Assembly: GCA_000318405.1 (NCBI GenBank)
Contig: KB291777.1
Coordinates: 1 to 36,454 of the forward strand
Reading direction: 5' to 3'
Source: Brevundimonas diminuta 470-4
GTDB taxonomy: Bacteria; Pseudomonadota; Alphaproteobacteria; Caulobacterales; Caulobacteraceae
DNA length: 36,454 bases
Shown here: positions 8,213 to 16,664 of the stretch, piece by piece
How positions within the stretch are numbered: position 1 is the first letter of the stretch
Layout: each line of letters opens with the position of its first letter
The notes under the pieces: generated by a model
Seen by the model: the letters and a program-made list of their open reading frames with translations, nothing else
The model's database searches: none
What the model was told of the DNA's origin: nothing
Program-made: the position numbers and the translations under genes

Positions 8213-8998
8213 ATGCGCATCGCCACCTGGAATGTGAACTCGGTCAACGCCCGCCTGCCGACGGTGCTGGAGTGGATTCAGGCCGCCAATCCTGACGTCG
8301 CCTGCTTCCAGGAGATCAAATGCGTGGACGAGAAGTTCCCGCGCGAGGCCTTCGAGGACCTGGGCTACAACGTCGAGACGCACGGTCAGAAGAGCTACAA
8401 CGGCGTCGCCCTGCTGTCGAAATACCCGCTGTCGCACGTGCGGCGCGGCCTGCCCGGCGACGACAGCGATGAACAGGCCCGCTACCTGGAGGCCCTGATC
8501 GAGGCGCCCCGCCCGATCCGCGTCGCCTCCATCTACCTGCCAAACGGCAACCCGCTGGGAACCGAGAAGTTCGCCTACAAGCTTGCCTGGTTCCGACGCC
8601 TTCAGAACCACGCGCGCGAGTTGCTGGCGCTGGAAGAACCGCTGGCCCTGTGCGGCGACTACAATGTCATCCCCGAGGCCGAGGACGCCATAAACCCCGC
8701 CGCCTGGGCCGAAGACGCCCTGTTCCAGCCGGAAAGCCGGGAGGCCTTCCGCGCGTTGAAATGGCTGGGCCTGGCCGACTCTCACGAACTGGGCCGCGAA
8801 CCGGCCGGAACCTTCACCTTCTGGGACTATCAGGCGGGCGCCTGGCAGAGGAACCACGGCATCCGCATCGACTTCGCCCTGCTGTCGCCCCAGGCCGCCG
8901 ACCGCTTCCGCGCCATCGAGACGCACCGTGAGGCGCGCGACATGGAAAAGCCCAGCGATCACGTCCCCGTCGTGGTCGATCTGGATCTGGAGGCCTGA
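8213..8998 (+). CDS. xthA: Exodeoxyribonuclease III
   Basis: 261 residues from ATG 8213; a TTG three codons earlier is less likely. It is an AP endonuclease/3'-5' exonuclease of base excision repair. The ExoIII active site is complete: TWNVNS (5-10, N7), QEIK (33-36, E34), Y108 in IYLPNGNP, GDYNV (148-152, D149 and N151), RIDF (218-221, D220) and SDHVP (248-252, D249/H250). Length is normal for the family. No clear ribosome site is present, so translation may be leaderless or weakly initiated. It is followed after 3 bases by a small membrane protein gene on the same strand. Confidence 0.93.
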   Translation: MRIATWNVNSVNARLPTVLEWIQAANPDVACFQEIKCVDEKFPREAFEDLGYNVETHGQKSYNGVALLSKYPLSHVRRGLPGDDSDEQARYLEALIEAPRPIRVASIYLPNGNPLGTEKFAYKLAWFRRLQNHARELLALEEPLALCGDYNVIPEAEDAINPAAWAEDALFQPESREAFRALKWLGLADSHELGREPAGTFTFWDYQAGAWQRNHGIRIDFALLSPQAADRFRAIETHREARDMEKPSDHVPVVVDLDLEA

Positions 8999-9001
8999 TC
9001 C

Positions 9002-9544
9002 ATGGGCGACACGTTCAGGGCCATTCTGCTGATCGCCCTGATCGCCGCCTTCCTGACCACCGGCGTCCTGCTGTTTTCCTGGTGGATGGAGTCCGAGCGG
9101 CGACTGCGGCGGGCGATGAAGAAGGCGCTGGGCGCCCCGGCCGACACCGTCGCTCTGTCGGCCCATGAAGGCCGCGCGGCCGGGCTGGACCTCGAAGGCG
9201 GCCAACTGGTCGTGCTGTGGAACCGGGGCGCAATGGGCCTCGTCTACGCCTTCGAGGAAGTGCTCGGCGCCGAGATCATCGTCGACGGCCACGTCGTCGC
9301 CCGCGTCCTGCGCGGCCAGATGCGCAAGGAAATCGATCTGGACGCGCCCGACGCCGAACTGGTCGTGCTGCGGCTGATCTTCAGCGATCCGCACAATGCC
9401 GAGTTCGAGCTGGCCCTGTGGAACGGCACGCGCACCGCCCCGGCTTCCGAAGCCGAAAAGACCAGCGGCGCGCGCTCGCCGGGCGAGGGTCTGCGGCTGG
9501 GGCGCCGCTGGTTGTCACACGTCGAAGCCCTGATGCAACGCTGA
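9002..9544 (+). CDS. Small single-span membrane protein, function unknown
   Basis: 180 residues from ATG 9002, three bases after the xthA stop, so the two are probably one transcript. Residues about 6-28 form one transmembrane helix with a short N-terminal tail. After it come a basic stretch (SERRLRRAMKKALG) and a folded part with alternating strands (LVVLWNRG, LVYAFEEVLGAEIIVDG, VVARVLRGQ) and a conserved-looking FSDPHNAEFELALWNG. This looks like a membrane-tethered domain of the kind found next to exonuclease III in Caulobacterales, but I do not recognise a named family. A link to DNA repair is suggested only by position. Confidence 0.8.
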   Translation: MGDTFRAILLIALIAAFLTTGVLLFSWWMESERRLRRAMKKALGAPADTVALSAHEGRAAGLDLEGGQLVVLWNRGAMGLVYAFEEVLGAEIIVDGHVVARVLRGQMRKEIDLDAPDAELVVLRLIFSDPHNAEFELALWNGTRTAPASEAEKTSGARSPGEGLRLGRRWLSHVEALMQR

Positions 9545-9619
9545 TCGCCCTTCACGGCTTGAGTCCAGGCGGCTAGAACCCCTCGTCCTGCTTTTTACTT
9601 TCTTTCTTCAGGAGCCCCC

Positions 9620-10540
9620 GTGGCCCGCCTTTTCGACGCCTACATCATCGCCAACTGGACCGCCGCCGAGGGCAAGAAGCTGGGCGAACAGACCCTGTGG
9701 GTCGGCGTCGCTAAACGCGACGTGCGCTTCCGCCTGTATGCCGAGACGCACAACGTCGCCACGCGCGCCGAGGGCGAAAAGCTGATCGCCGACCTGCTGG
9801 CCGAACACCGCAAGCGCGGCGACCGCGTGCTGGTGGGCTTCGACTTCGACTTCGGCTTCCCGGCCGGAACGGCTGCGCGGCTGAAGCTGGACGGTCGCCC
9901 ATGGGACGCCATGGGCAGGTTCCTGGCCGCCAACATTGTCGACAAGGCCGACAACTCGAACAACCGCTATCAGGTCGCGGCCAAGATGAACCGCCTGATG
10001 ACGGACGAGCCGTGGCCCTTCTGGGGCGCGCCCGCCAGCCAGGCGCAACGCTGGCTGACCACGACCAAGCCGCCCGAAGGCGCCGGCGCCGACATCCCCG
10101 AATTCCGCGCCACCGAACTGGCTGCGCGCAAGGACAAGCTGCCGCCCAAGAGCGTCTGGCAGATGCACGGCGCAGGCGCCATCGGCGGACTGACTCTGGT
10201 CGGCGTGCCCATGCTGCGCCGCCTGCTGGATACGCTGGGCGCCTCGGCCGCCGTCTGGCCTTTCGGCACCGGCTGGCGCGAACTGACCGAAGCCGACATC
10301 GAGCCCCTGTCGGCCGTCGTGGTCGAGGTCTGGCCCGCCCTGTATGAAGCCAAGCGCGGCGTGAACGCCGAGGGCGTCAAGGAATACAAAACCCAGGCCC
10401 AGGTCCGCGCCGCCGCCGAAGCCTTCGCCCGCATGGACGACGCCGGAGCCTTGCAGAAGGCGTTCGCACCGCCCGCCAGCGCAGACGAAGCCCTGATCGC
10501 CCAGGTTGAAAGCGAAGAAGGTTGGATCCTGGGCGTCTGA
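9620..10540 (+). CDS. Conserved DUF429-like protein often labelled CbiG or molybdopterin-related
   Basis: 306 residues from GTG 9620 with AGGAG five bases before it. The pattern FDAYIIANWTAAE at the N-terminus, GFDFDFGFPAGTA (about 73-86), NIVDKADNSNNRYQVAAKMNR, VWQMHGAGAIGG and VWPFGTGW recurs in an alphaproteobacterial family. In public annotation it is often named cobalamin biosynthesis protein CbiG or molybdopterin-guanine dinucleotide protein; those names are not supported by any motif here. The conserved acidic residues (first-strand D, FDFDF, later E) fit the RNase H-like fold suggested for DUF429. No signal peptide is visible. Function unknown. It ends two bases before the composite repeat. 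Confidence 0.82.
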   Translation: MARLFDAYIIANWTAAEGKKLGEQTLWVGVAKRDVRFRLYAETHNVATRAEGEKLIADLLAEHRKRGDRVLVGFDFDFGFPAGTAARLKLDGRPWDAMGRFLAANIVDKADNSNNRYQVAAKMNRLMTDEPWPFWGAPASQAQRWLTTTKPPEGAGADIPEFRATELAARKDKLPPKSVWQMHGAGAIGGLTLVGVPMLRRLLDTLGASAAVWPFGTGWRELTEADIEPLSAVVVEVWPALYEAKRGVNAEGVKEYKTQAQVRAAAEAFARMDDAGALQKAFAPPASADEALIAQVESEEGWILGV

Positions 10541-10541
10541 T

Positions 10542-10770
10542 CCTTCTCCCCTTGTGGGAGAAGGTGGGCGCCGAAGGCGCTCGGATGAGGGGTGCAGCGC
10601 ATCGGTTGTGAAAACGATGCGGACACACAATCATCAAGTTTCGAGAAGACGGAGTCGACACCCCTCATCCGTCAGGCTCCGCCTGCCACCTTCTCCCACA
10701 AGGGGAGAAGGGCTTGGACGCGCTACCGCCTTCGGCTACTTGAGCTACCTTCTCCCACAAGGGGAGAAGG
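10542..10770 (+). repeat. Composite REP-like inverted repeat element, copy A (three half-units)
   Basis: The hairpin CCTTCTCCC-CTTGT-GGGAGAAGG (10542-10564) opens the element, followed by GGATGAGGGG. After a variable middle come CCCCTCATCC and the inverse hairpin CCTTCTCCC-ACAAG-GGGAGAAGG (10689-10711). A third hairpin copy lies at 10748-10770, just before the recN stop. It fills the gap between convergent genes. The same two-ended architecture recurs at 36308-36454. It probably acts as a bidirectional transcript-end structure or is a REP/MITE-type mobile repeat (inference). Confidence 0.9.
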
Positions 10771-10776
10771 AAGAAG

Positions 10777-12474
10777 TCAGCCGATCAGCACCCGCGCCGC
10801 CGCGCGCGCCTCATCGGTGATCTCGGCGCCGGACAGCATCCGCGCGATCTCTTCCTGACGCGGGCCTTCTTCCAGCACGTCGATGGAGGTCCGCGTATGG
10901 CCGTCCACATCCGCCTTGCGGACCTTCCAGTGGGCGTGGCCGCGCGCCGCCACCTGCGGGCTGTGAGTCACGACCAGCACCTGCGCCCCGCGCGACAGGC
11001 GTTGCAGGCGTCCGCCTACGGCCTCGGCCACGGCGCCGCCGACGCCCTGATCCACCTCGTCGAAGATCATGACCGGCTGGCGCTGGTCCTCGCGGCTGGC
11101 CAGCGCCGCCTTCATCGCCAATGCAAAGCGCGCCAGTTCCCCGCCCGAGGCCACCGTGTCCAGCGGGCCGAAGGCGGTTCCGGCGTTGGTCGCCACCTCG
11201 AACCGCACCGTCTCGACGCCCAGCGGTCCGCGACGCCCCTCGATCGGCTCCAGCGTCACCCGGAACCGCGCCCGCTCAAGCTTCAGCGGACCAAGCTCGT
11301 CCATGACGGCGGCGACCAGACGGTCCCCTGCCGCCTCGCGCGCCGAGGTCAACAGCAGGGCGGCCACGTCATAGGCCTCAATCGCGGCGGCGACGTCGCG
11401 GCGAGCCTTGGTCAGGGCCTCTTCGCCATCTTCGATCAGACGCAGTTGCTCACGCAGGCGCACCCGCAGCGCCGGCAGGGCGTCGACCGTGGTGTGCAGC
11501 TTGCGGGCGGCGGCGCGCAGGGCGAACAGCCGCTCCTCCGCCTTGTCCAGACGGCCCGGCTCGAAGTCAAAGGCGTCGGCCGCGGCGTCGACGCAGGCCA
11601 CGGCCTCGGTCGCCTCGACCAGGGCGCGGTCCACCGCCTCGGCCGCCAGGGCCAGTTTGACGATGATGGGGTTGTCGCCCTCGGCGCCTGCCTGCACCGC
11701 TCGCTGACGCGCGTGTTCCACTGCGCGCAGGGCCGAGGCCAGCCGCTGGCTCAGCTTGTCGCCGCCCAGCAGATTGCGCGCGTCGGCCAGATCGGCCACG
11801 GCCTTTTCCGCCGCGCCCAGAATGGCGCGCTCGCCCGCCAGTTCCGTCTCTTCGTCCGGCTTGGGATCCAGGGCGTCGAGGTCCGCCAGATTCAGTGCGA
11901 TCTCTTCAGCCTTGGCCGCAGCCTCGGCGGCGGACGCCTCAAGCTCGTCCAGATGCGCCTGCGCGGCTTTAAGACGCTCGGCCGCCCCGGCCACGCCCGC
12001 CAGTTGCGGCTGTAACCCGCCGTAATTGTCCAGCAGCGCCCGGTGCGTCTTCCAGTCCAGCAGGCCGACGGTCTCGTGCTGGCCGTGCACCTCGACCAGC
12101 AGGGCGCCGATCTCGCGCAGGGCCGTCACCCCGGCGGGCTGATCGTTGACATAGGCGCGGCTGCGGCCGTCGGCCGACACCACCCGGCGCAGGATCAGTT
12201 CCTCGCCCGGCGCGACCTCGAACCCGCGTTCGGACAGCAGGGCGATCAGGGCTTCATCATCAGGCGCCGTGAAGACCGCCGTGGCCGAGGCCTGTTTGGC
12301 GCCGTTGCGCACCAGTCCGGCGTCGGAGCGGGCGCCCAGCGCCAGACCCAATGCATCAAGGATGATGGACTTGCCCGCCCCCGTCTCGCCCGTCAGCACA
12401 GTCAGGCCGTCCTCGACCTCCAGGTCCAGGGCGTCGACAAGAACGATGTCGCGGATCGAGAGCGTGGTCAGCAT
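10777..12474 (-). CDS. recN: DNA repair protein RecN (SMC-like ATPase)
   Basis: 565 residues from ATG 12474. RecN is a cohesin-like SMC ATPase that acts in double-strand break repair on the nucleoid. Visible parts are the Walker A GETGAGKS (29-36), a long Ala/Glu/Leu-rich coiled-coil middle (about 150-370), the ABC signature SGGELAR (about 443-449), Walker B MIFDEVD (about 469-475) and the H-loop THSPQVA (about 503-509). Length is normal. It follows bamD on the same strand after 95 bases, and a LexA-like site lies in that gap (12513-12527), so it probably has its own DNA-damage-inducible promoter. Its 3' end abuts the composite repeat. Confidence 0.95.
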   Translation of the reverse strand: MLTTLSIRDIVLVDALDLEVEDGLTVLTGETGAGKSIILDALGLALGARSDAGLVRNGAKQASATAVFTAPDDEALIALLSERGFEVAPGEELILRRVVSADGRSRAYVNDQPAGVTALREIGALLVEVHGQHETVGLLDWKTHRALLDNYGGLQPQLAGVAGAAERLKAAQAHLDELEASAAEAAAKAEEIALNLADLDALDPKPDEETELAGERAILGAAEKAVADLADARNLLGGDKLSQRLASALRAVEHARQRAVQAGAEGDNPIIVKLALAAEAVDRALVEATEAVACVDAAADAFDFEPGRLDKAEERLFALRAAARKLHTTVDALPALRVRLREQLRLIEDGEEALTKARRDVAAAIEAYDVAALLLTSAREAAGDRLVAAVMDELGPLKLERARFRVTLEPIEGRRGPLGVETVRFEVATNAGTAFGPLDTVASGGELARFALAMKAALASREDQRQPVMIFDEVDQGVGGAVAEAVGGRLQRLSRGAQVLVVTHSPQVAARGHAHWKVRKADVDGHTRTSIDVLEEGPRQEEIARMLSGAEITDEARAAARVLIG

Positions 12475-12512
12475 GGGCGATCTGATTCTAGGTTTCGCCG
12501 CATCCTACCCGG

Positions 12513-12527
12513 AAACAGAACAGGAAC
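12513..12527 (-). promoter_or_regulatory. Candidate LexA (SOS) box before recN
   Basis: On the minus strand the sequence is GTTC-N7-GTTT, one base off the alphaproteobacterial LexA consensus GTTC-N7-GTTC, with the T-rich spacer expected. It is 38 bases before the recN ATG. RecN is SOS-controlled in many bacteria, which supports the reading. No clear -10/-35 pair was found. Confidence 0.5.
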
Positions 12528-12569
12528 GCAGCGACTTAATCACCGCGCGCCTGTTTTGCTGCGGCCGGA

Positions 12570-13451
12570 TCAGGCGCCGCCGGGAATCAGGCGTTGCAGC
12601 CAGGATTCGCGCTTGCCCTCGGGCTTGACGTCCAGGCCCTGCCCCCGCTCGTTCAGCAGGGCGTAGGCCTCGGCGTACCAGGGGCTGCCCGGATAGTTGT
12701 GGCCCAGGACGGCGGCGTTGCGGGTCGCTTCCTCGGTCAGACCCAGGCTCAGATTGACCTCAACCAGACGATAGAGGGCCTCAGGCGTATGGGAGGTGCG
12801 CTGGAAGGCCTCGTTGTTGATCACCGCCTTATAGCGGTTCAGGGCGCCCAGCGGCTGGTTGGCCCGCTGATAGTAGCGGCCCACGGCCATTTCCTTGCCG
12901 GCCAGCTGGTCATTGACCATGTCGATCTTGACCCGCGCATCGGTGGCGTAGGTCGAACCGGGATAGCGGCGCACCACATCGCGCAGTCCTGCCAGAGCGG
13001 CCTCGGCGTAACCCTGGTCCCGGCCCACGTCGACGATCTGCTCGAAGTTGCAGACGGCCTTCATGTAGAAGGCGTAGCTGGCCGACGGATTGCCGGGGAA
13101 CAGGGCGATGAAGCGGTCGGCCGCCGCGATCGCGTCCTGATAGGCGTTGTTCTGATAATAGGCGTAGACCTGCATCAGGATCGCCCGGCGCGCCCATTCC
13201 GAATAGGGGTGCTGGCGTTCGACTTCCTGGAAATAGTCGACGGCGTCCATCCAGCGCTTGGACTGCAGCCTCTGATAGCCCGTGTTGTACAGGGCCTCGA
13301 CCGGACGCTCTTCATAGGCCAGGCGCTGGCGGGGCTTGGTGCCTGAGCACGCCGAGACCGTCAGGACCGCAGCAGCAGCCGTCAGCAGGATCAGGCCGGA
13401 CCGGGATTTCGAAGCGAGCCGATTGTTCGAAGCAGGCAAGTGCGACCTCAT
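12570..13451 (-). CDS. bamD: Outer membrane assembly lipoprotein BamD
   Basis: 293 residues from ATG 13451; a TTG one codon earlier is unlikely. BamD is the essential lipoprotein partner of BamA in the beta-barrel assembly machinery at the inner face of the outer membrane. The N-terminus is a lipoprotein signal with lipobox V-S-A-C (lipidated C35). Five TPR-like helical repeats follow, with the family stretches VEALYNTGYQRLQSKRW, VERQHPYSEWARRA, YDQ-like AYQDAIAAADRFIALFPG and YYQRANQPLGALNRYKAVI. Length is slightly above the Escherichia coli protein. It lies upstream of recN, an order also known in Caulobacter. A sigma70-like promoter is seen at 13509-13536. Confidence 0.95.
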   Translation of the reverse strand: MRSHLPASNNRLASKSRSGLILLTAAAAVLTVSACSGTKPRQRLAYEERPVEALYNTGYQRLQSKRWMDAVDYFQEVERQHPYSEWARRAILMQVYAYYQNNAYQDAIAAADRFIALFPGNPSASYAFYMKAVCNFEQIVDVGRDQGYAEAALAGLRDVVRRYPGSTYATDARVKIDMVNDQLAGKEMAVGRYYQRANQPLGALNRYKAVINNEAFQRTSHTPEALYRLVEVNLSLGLTEEATRNAAVLGHNYPGSPWYAEAYALLNERGQGLDVKPEGKRESWLQRLIPGGA

Positions 13452-13508
13452 CAAGATGCCTTCGGGACGCGGACACGCGACACGCGCCCTCGTTAGCAGG
13501 ATGCGTCC

Positions 13509-13536
13509 TCTATAACAGCGCCCGCGTCCAAGCCAA
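13509..13536 (-). promoter_or_regulatory. Candidate promoter for bamD
   Basis: On the minus strand TTGGCT (13536-13531) and TATAGA (13514-13509) are separated by 16 bases, ending about 58 bases before the bamD ATG. It fits a housekeeping sigma70 promoter, read by eye only. Confidence 0.45.
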
Positions 13537-13662
13537 TCGGCTGAAATCGAAGATACGTCCGGAACACGGCTGGACGCCGCCCCGTTCGCCGCCTAGAGAG
13601 CGCGTCCAGAAACGCCTTCGCGACTATTGGCGGGGCGATGACGGCGAAAGGATGACCGGTCA

Positions 13663-14598
13663 ATGAAGCTGCTCGCAGGCAATTCGAACCGGACGCTGGC
13701 CCAGGCCATTGCGACCCACCTGGACATGCCGCTGACCAAGGCCCAGGTGAAGCGTTTCGCGGACAATGAAGTCTTCGCCGTCGTCGAGGAAAACGTGCGC
13801 GGCGAGGATGTCTTCATCATCCAGTCGACCTCCTATCCGGCCAACGACAACCTGATGGAAATGCTGATCATGACCGACGCGCTGGTGCGCGCCTCGGCCA
13901 AGCGGATCACGGCCGTCATGCCCTATTTCGGCTACGCCCGTCAGGATCGTAAGACGGGGGGCCGCACCCCGATCTCGGCCAAGCTGGTCGCCAATCTGAT
14001 CACCCGCGCAGGCGCCGACCGCGTGCTGACAATGGACCTGCACGCAGGCCAGATTCAGGGCTTCTTCGACATCCCCACCGATAATCTGGTGGCCACGCCC
14101 GTGCTGGCGCAGGACATCAAGGAAAACTATCCGCGCGGCGACGACCTGATGATCGTCTCGCCCGACGTCGGCGGCGTCGTTCGGGCGCGATCGCTGGCCA
14201 AGCGCCTCGACGCCGACCTGGCCATCGTCGACAAGCGCCGCCCCAAGGCAGGCGAAAGCGAAGTCATGAACATCATCGGCGACGTCGAAGGGCGACGCTG
14301 CATCCTGTTCGACGACATCGTCGATTCGGGCGGTACGCTGGTGAACGCGGCCAAGGCGCTGATCGACCGGGGCGCGACAGAGGTTTCGGCCTATATCAGC
14401 CACGGCGTCCTGTCCGGCCCGGCGGTTGACCGCGTCACCAACGGCCCGCTGAAGGAGCTGGTGATCACCGACTCCATCGAACAGCCTGACGAAGTTTTGA
14501 ACTGCTCCAAGATTCGCCGCGTGTCCGTAGCGCCGCTGATGGGCGAGGCCATTCGGCGCATCGCCAACGAAGAGTCAGTCTCGAAACTGTTCGATTAA
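13663..14598 (+). CDS. prs: Ribose-phosphate pyrophosphokinase
   Basis: 311 residues from ATG 13663. The enzyme makes PRPP from ribose 5-phosphate and ATP for nucleotide, histidine and NAD synthesis in the cytoplasm. Motifs are all present: the ATP-binding [10 protein letters not shown] (88-97), the metal-site [13 protein letters not shown] with H127, the catalytic flexible-loop VDKRRPK (189-195; K191, R193) and the PRPP-binding DDIVDSGGT (217-225). Length is normal for class I PRPP synthetases. It diverges from bamD across a 211-base gap and is followed by an unrelated lipoprotein gene 109 bases on. Confidence 0.96.
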   Translation: MKLLAGNSNRTLAQAIATHLDMPLTKAQVKRFADNEVFAVVEENVRGEDVFIIQSTSYPANDNLMEMLIMTDALVRASAKRITAVMPYFGYARQDRKTGGRTPISAKLVANLITRAGADRVLTMDLHAGQIQGFFDIPTDNLVATPVLAQDIKENYPRGDDLMIVSPDVGGVVRARSLAKRLDADLAIVDKRRPKAGESEVMNIIGDVEGRRCILFDDIVDSGGTLVNAAKALIDRGATEVSAYISHGVLSGPAVDRVTNGPLKELVITDSIEQPDEVLNCSKIRRVSVAPLMGEAIRRIANEESVSKLFD

Positions 14599-14707
14599 GG
14601 TTCGGCTAACCATTCCCTCGGCGATATAAGGGCCAATAGTCTGAGGCGTCACGCGCCCCGGACAGCCCCTCCAAGTGCGTATCGCTTAGAATCAAGGGAA
14701 GACCCCG

Positions 14708-15772
14708 ATGACCCAGGCCTTCTTGCGCCACGGCCTCTCTGTCGCCGCCGTCGCCGCAGCCGCCGTCCTGGCCAGTTGTTCGACGCCGGAACCGGAAGCG
14801 CCCCCGCCGCCGCCTCCCCCGCCGCCGCCGCCAGCCCTGGCGCTGAATCAGAGCGTGGCCGAGGCCGCATCGGTATATGTCGCTTTTGTGCGCGAAGTCC
14901 GTTCGATCCAGGCCGGATTCCCTGACGCCGAGACCATTCAGGCGGCTGTGCGCAGGGGCGCCGCCGTCGAGGCGGGTCAGCTGTCGCGCGGCATGATCGC
15001 CTATGGCGCCATCCTGGCCCTGCAGTCGCCCGAATACGTGGCCGGCGTTCGCCAGTACGCGGCCGACCCCGCCCAACGGCAGCAGATGGTGACGCGAATC
15101 GTATCCGATCCCGCCTACGCCGCCACCCTGCCCGGCGCCGAATCAGCGGCAGGCCTGATCGCCAGCACCATGGGCAAGGACATCGAGAGCATGACCGCCC
15201 TGGCCGAAGCCGTAGAAGCGGACGCCTATACGATTCAGGGGCGCAGCGACCCCCGCCGTCGCTGGGCCACGCAGCCCGTGGCCGATCGCAATGGCCGATT
15301 GGAAGGCGCCAAGAGCCTATCGGCGGTCCCGCGCCTGCCGTCGGCCGAAGACAGCGCCCGCCTGTTCGCCGCCGCCAACAGCGGCACGGGCCTGAATCTA
15401 ACGGCCGCCCAGCGCGGCGCGCCCTTCACCCCGGCCATCGTCAACTCCCTCGCTATCGCTGCCCTGGCGGCCCTGGGCGCGGCCGGAGAGGACGCAAAGG
15501 CGAACACCGACGCCCTGACAACCGAATCGAACAATGAGTTCTGCCTCAACATGTCCAAGTTGATGCTGTTCCAGTGTCTGGCGGCGGCCAAGCCGAACTA
15601 TGAGGACATCTTCTGCGCCGGTCGCCACATCGTGCGCGACATGGCCCAGTGCACGGCCCAGTACACGGGACCGATGCCGACGATCACTGTGGCCGTGCCG
15701 CCCGCAGGCGCGCCCACGCCGATGGCTCAGGCGCAGAACCAGTCGGCGCCGACGCCTTCGCCGCAGGGTTGA
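14708..15772 (+). CDS. Lipoprotein with an 11-proline run, function unknown
   Basis: 354 residues from ATG 14708, with AGGGAAGA upstream. A lipoprotein signal ends in lipobox L-A-S-C (C24), followed by a Pro-rich tether with eleven consecutive prolines (32-42). The rest is Ala-rich and helical, without a domain I recognise. Four cysteines cluster near the C-terminus (in NEFCLNMSKLMLFQC, then DIFCAGRH and MAQCTAQ), suggesting a disulfide-stabilised end. The C-terminal tail is again Pro/Ala/Gln-rich. The +2 residue after Cys is not Asp, so outer-membrane localisation is likely. The gap to prs contains TATAAG at 14625-14630 but no matching -35. It may be an envelope protein specific to Caulobacterales (inference). 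Confidence 0.85.
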   Translation: MTQAFLRHGLSVAAVAAAAVLASCSTPEPEAPPPPPPPPPPPALALNQSVAEAASVYVAFVREVRSIQAGFPDAETIQAAVRRGAAVEAGQLSRGMIAYGAILALQSPEYVAGVRQYAADPAQRQQMVTRIVSDPAYAATLPGAESAAGLIASTMGKDIESMTALAEAVEADAYTIQGRSDPRRRWATQPVADRNGRLEGAKSLSAVPRLPSAEDSARLFAAANSGTGLNLTAAQRGAPFTPAIVNSLAIAALAALGAAGEDAKANTDALTTESNNEFCLNMSKLMLFQCLAAAKPNYEDIFCAGRHIVRDMAQCTAQYTGPMPTITVAVPPAGAPTPMAQAQNQSAPTPSPQG

Positions 15773-15871
15773 GGCTGAATATCGCTGCGGGCTGAGCCGG
15801 GGCGGTTGCGTCCGCCCCGCGTTCCGTGTAATAGCCCGCCCTCTTGAATTCGAAGGGTTCATGACCCCGCC

Positions 15872-15893
15872 GCGCGGGACTTTCGTTCCGCGC
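15872..15893 (+). other. Leader hairpin before rplY
   Basis: GCGCGGGA (15872-15879) pairs with TTCCGCGC (15886-15893) with one G-T wobble across a 6-base loop, 30 bases before the L25 ATG. It could be a ribosomal-protein autoregulatory structure or chance in GC-rich DNA. Confidence 0.35.
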
Positions 15894-15923
15894 AGGCGTT
15901 TACTTGTATTGAAGGCGAGCCCG

Positions 15924-16538
15924 ATGGCCGAGATCATTCTGAACGTTGATGTCCGCGAAAACGTGGGCACCGGCGGCGCCCGCGCCGCGCGTCGCGACGG
16001 CGCAGTGCCCGGCGTGCTGTACGGCGGCGACAAGGCCCCGGTGGCCATCTCCGTGAACGAGCGCGAGTTCCGCAAGTCGCTGTACACCGGCAAGCTGATC
16101 GGTCACCTGGTGACCCTGAAGTACGGCAAGGAAACCCAGCCGGTCATCGCCAAGGACATCCAGTTCGATCCGGTCAGCGACCGTCCGCTGCACTTCGACC
16201 TGATGCGCGTGGGCGCCAAGGAAGAGATCAAGATCGACATCCCGGTCGCCTTCATCAACGCCGATGAAGCCCCCTACACCCGTCAGGGCGGCATGCTGGA
16301 AGTCGTGCGCCACACCGTCGAGATCATGGTCCGCGCCGACCGTATCCCGGCTGAACTGGTCGTCGACCTGAAGGGCCGCGAGATCGGCGAGAACATCCGC
16401 ATCTCGGACATCCAACTGCCGGAAGGCGCCTCGGCGACCATCACCGACCGCGACTTCATGATCGCCGCGATCAAGAACTCGGCCGCTGGCCAGTCGGACG
16501 CCGGCGACACCACGGTCGAAGGCGAAGCCGAAGCTTAA
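15924..16538 (+). CDS. rplY: 50S ribosomal protein L25/general stress protein Ctc
   Basis: 204 residues from ATG 15924 (MAEIILNVDVRE), preceded by GAAGG. The frame is open upstream, but that stretch lies in another frame of the lipoprotein gene. L25 binds 5S rRNA in the large subunit. The N-terminal L25 domain (about 1-95) contains the typical GTGGARAARRDGAVPGVLYGG (14-34 region) and the QPVIAKDIQFDPVSD motif; the long C-terminal Ctc extension follows (IDIPVAFINADEAPYTRQGG), as in most alphaproteobacteria. The gene comes immediately before pth, the usual rplY-pth pairing. A short hairpin with a T-run overlaps its stop codon (16525-16548) and a second terminator-like structure follows. Confidence 0.95.
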   Translation: MAEIILNVDVRENVGTGGARAARRDGAVPGVLYGGDKAPVAISVNEREFRKSLYTGKLIGHLVTLKYGKETQPVIAKDIQFDPVSDRPLHFDLMRVGAKEEIKIDIPVAFINADEAPYTRQGGMLEVVRHTVEIMVRADRIPAELVVDLKGREIGENIRISDIQLPEGASATITDRDFMIAAIKNSAAGQSDAGDTTVEGEAEA

Positions 16539-16548
16539 TCGGCTTTTT
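16525..16548 (+). terminator. Short terminator overlapping the rplY stop codon
   Basis: AAGCCGA (16525-16531) pairs perfectly with TCGGCTT (16539-16545) around the stop codon, and T residues continue to 16548. The 7-bp stem is short, so it may only be partly efficient. Confidence 0.5.
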
Positions 16549-16602
16549 GCTTCCCCTATCGCCCAGCGCACGGCGCAGGGCGGCTTGAGGGATCAGGAAA
16601 TC

Positions 16603-16637
16603 AGCCCCTCCGGGTTCGCTCGGCGGGGCTTTTCTTT
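16603..16637 (+). terminator. Terminator-like hairpin between rplY and pth
   Basis: AGCCCC-T-CCG pairs with CGG-C-GGGGCT (one mismatch) and is followed by TTTTCTTT. It ends 27 bases before the pth ATG, so pth would depend on read-through or its own promoter. Confidence 0.65.
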
Positions 16638-16664
16638 GTCTGAAGCACGGGGCATGAGACGCGC

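Noticed and set aside
8198..9394. 398-codon minus-strand frame
   Set aside because: Antisense to xthA and the following membrane protein gene; no motif.
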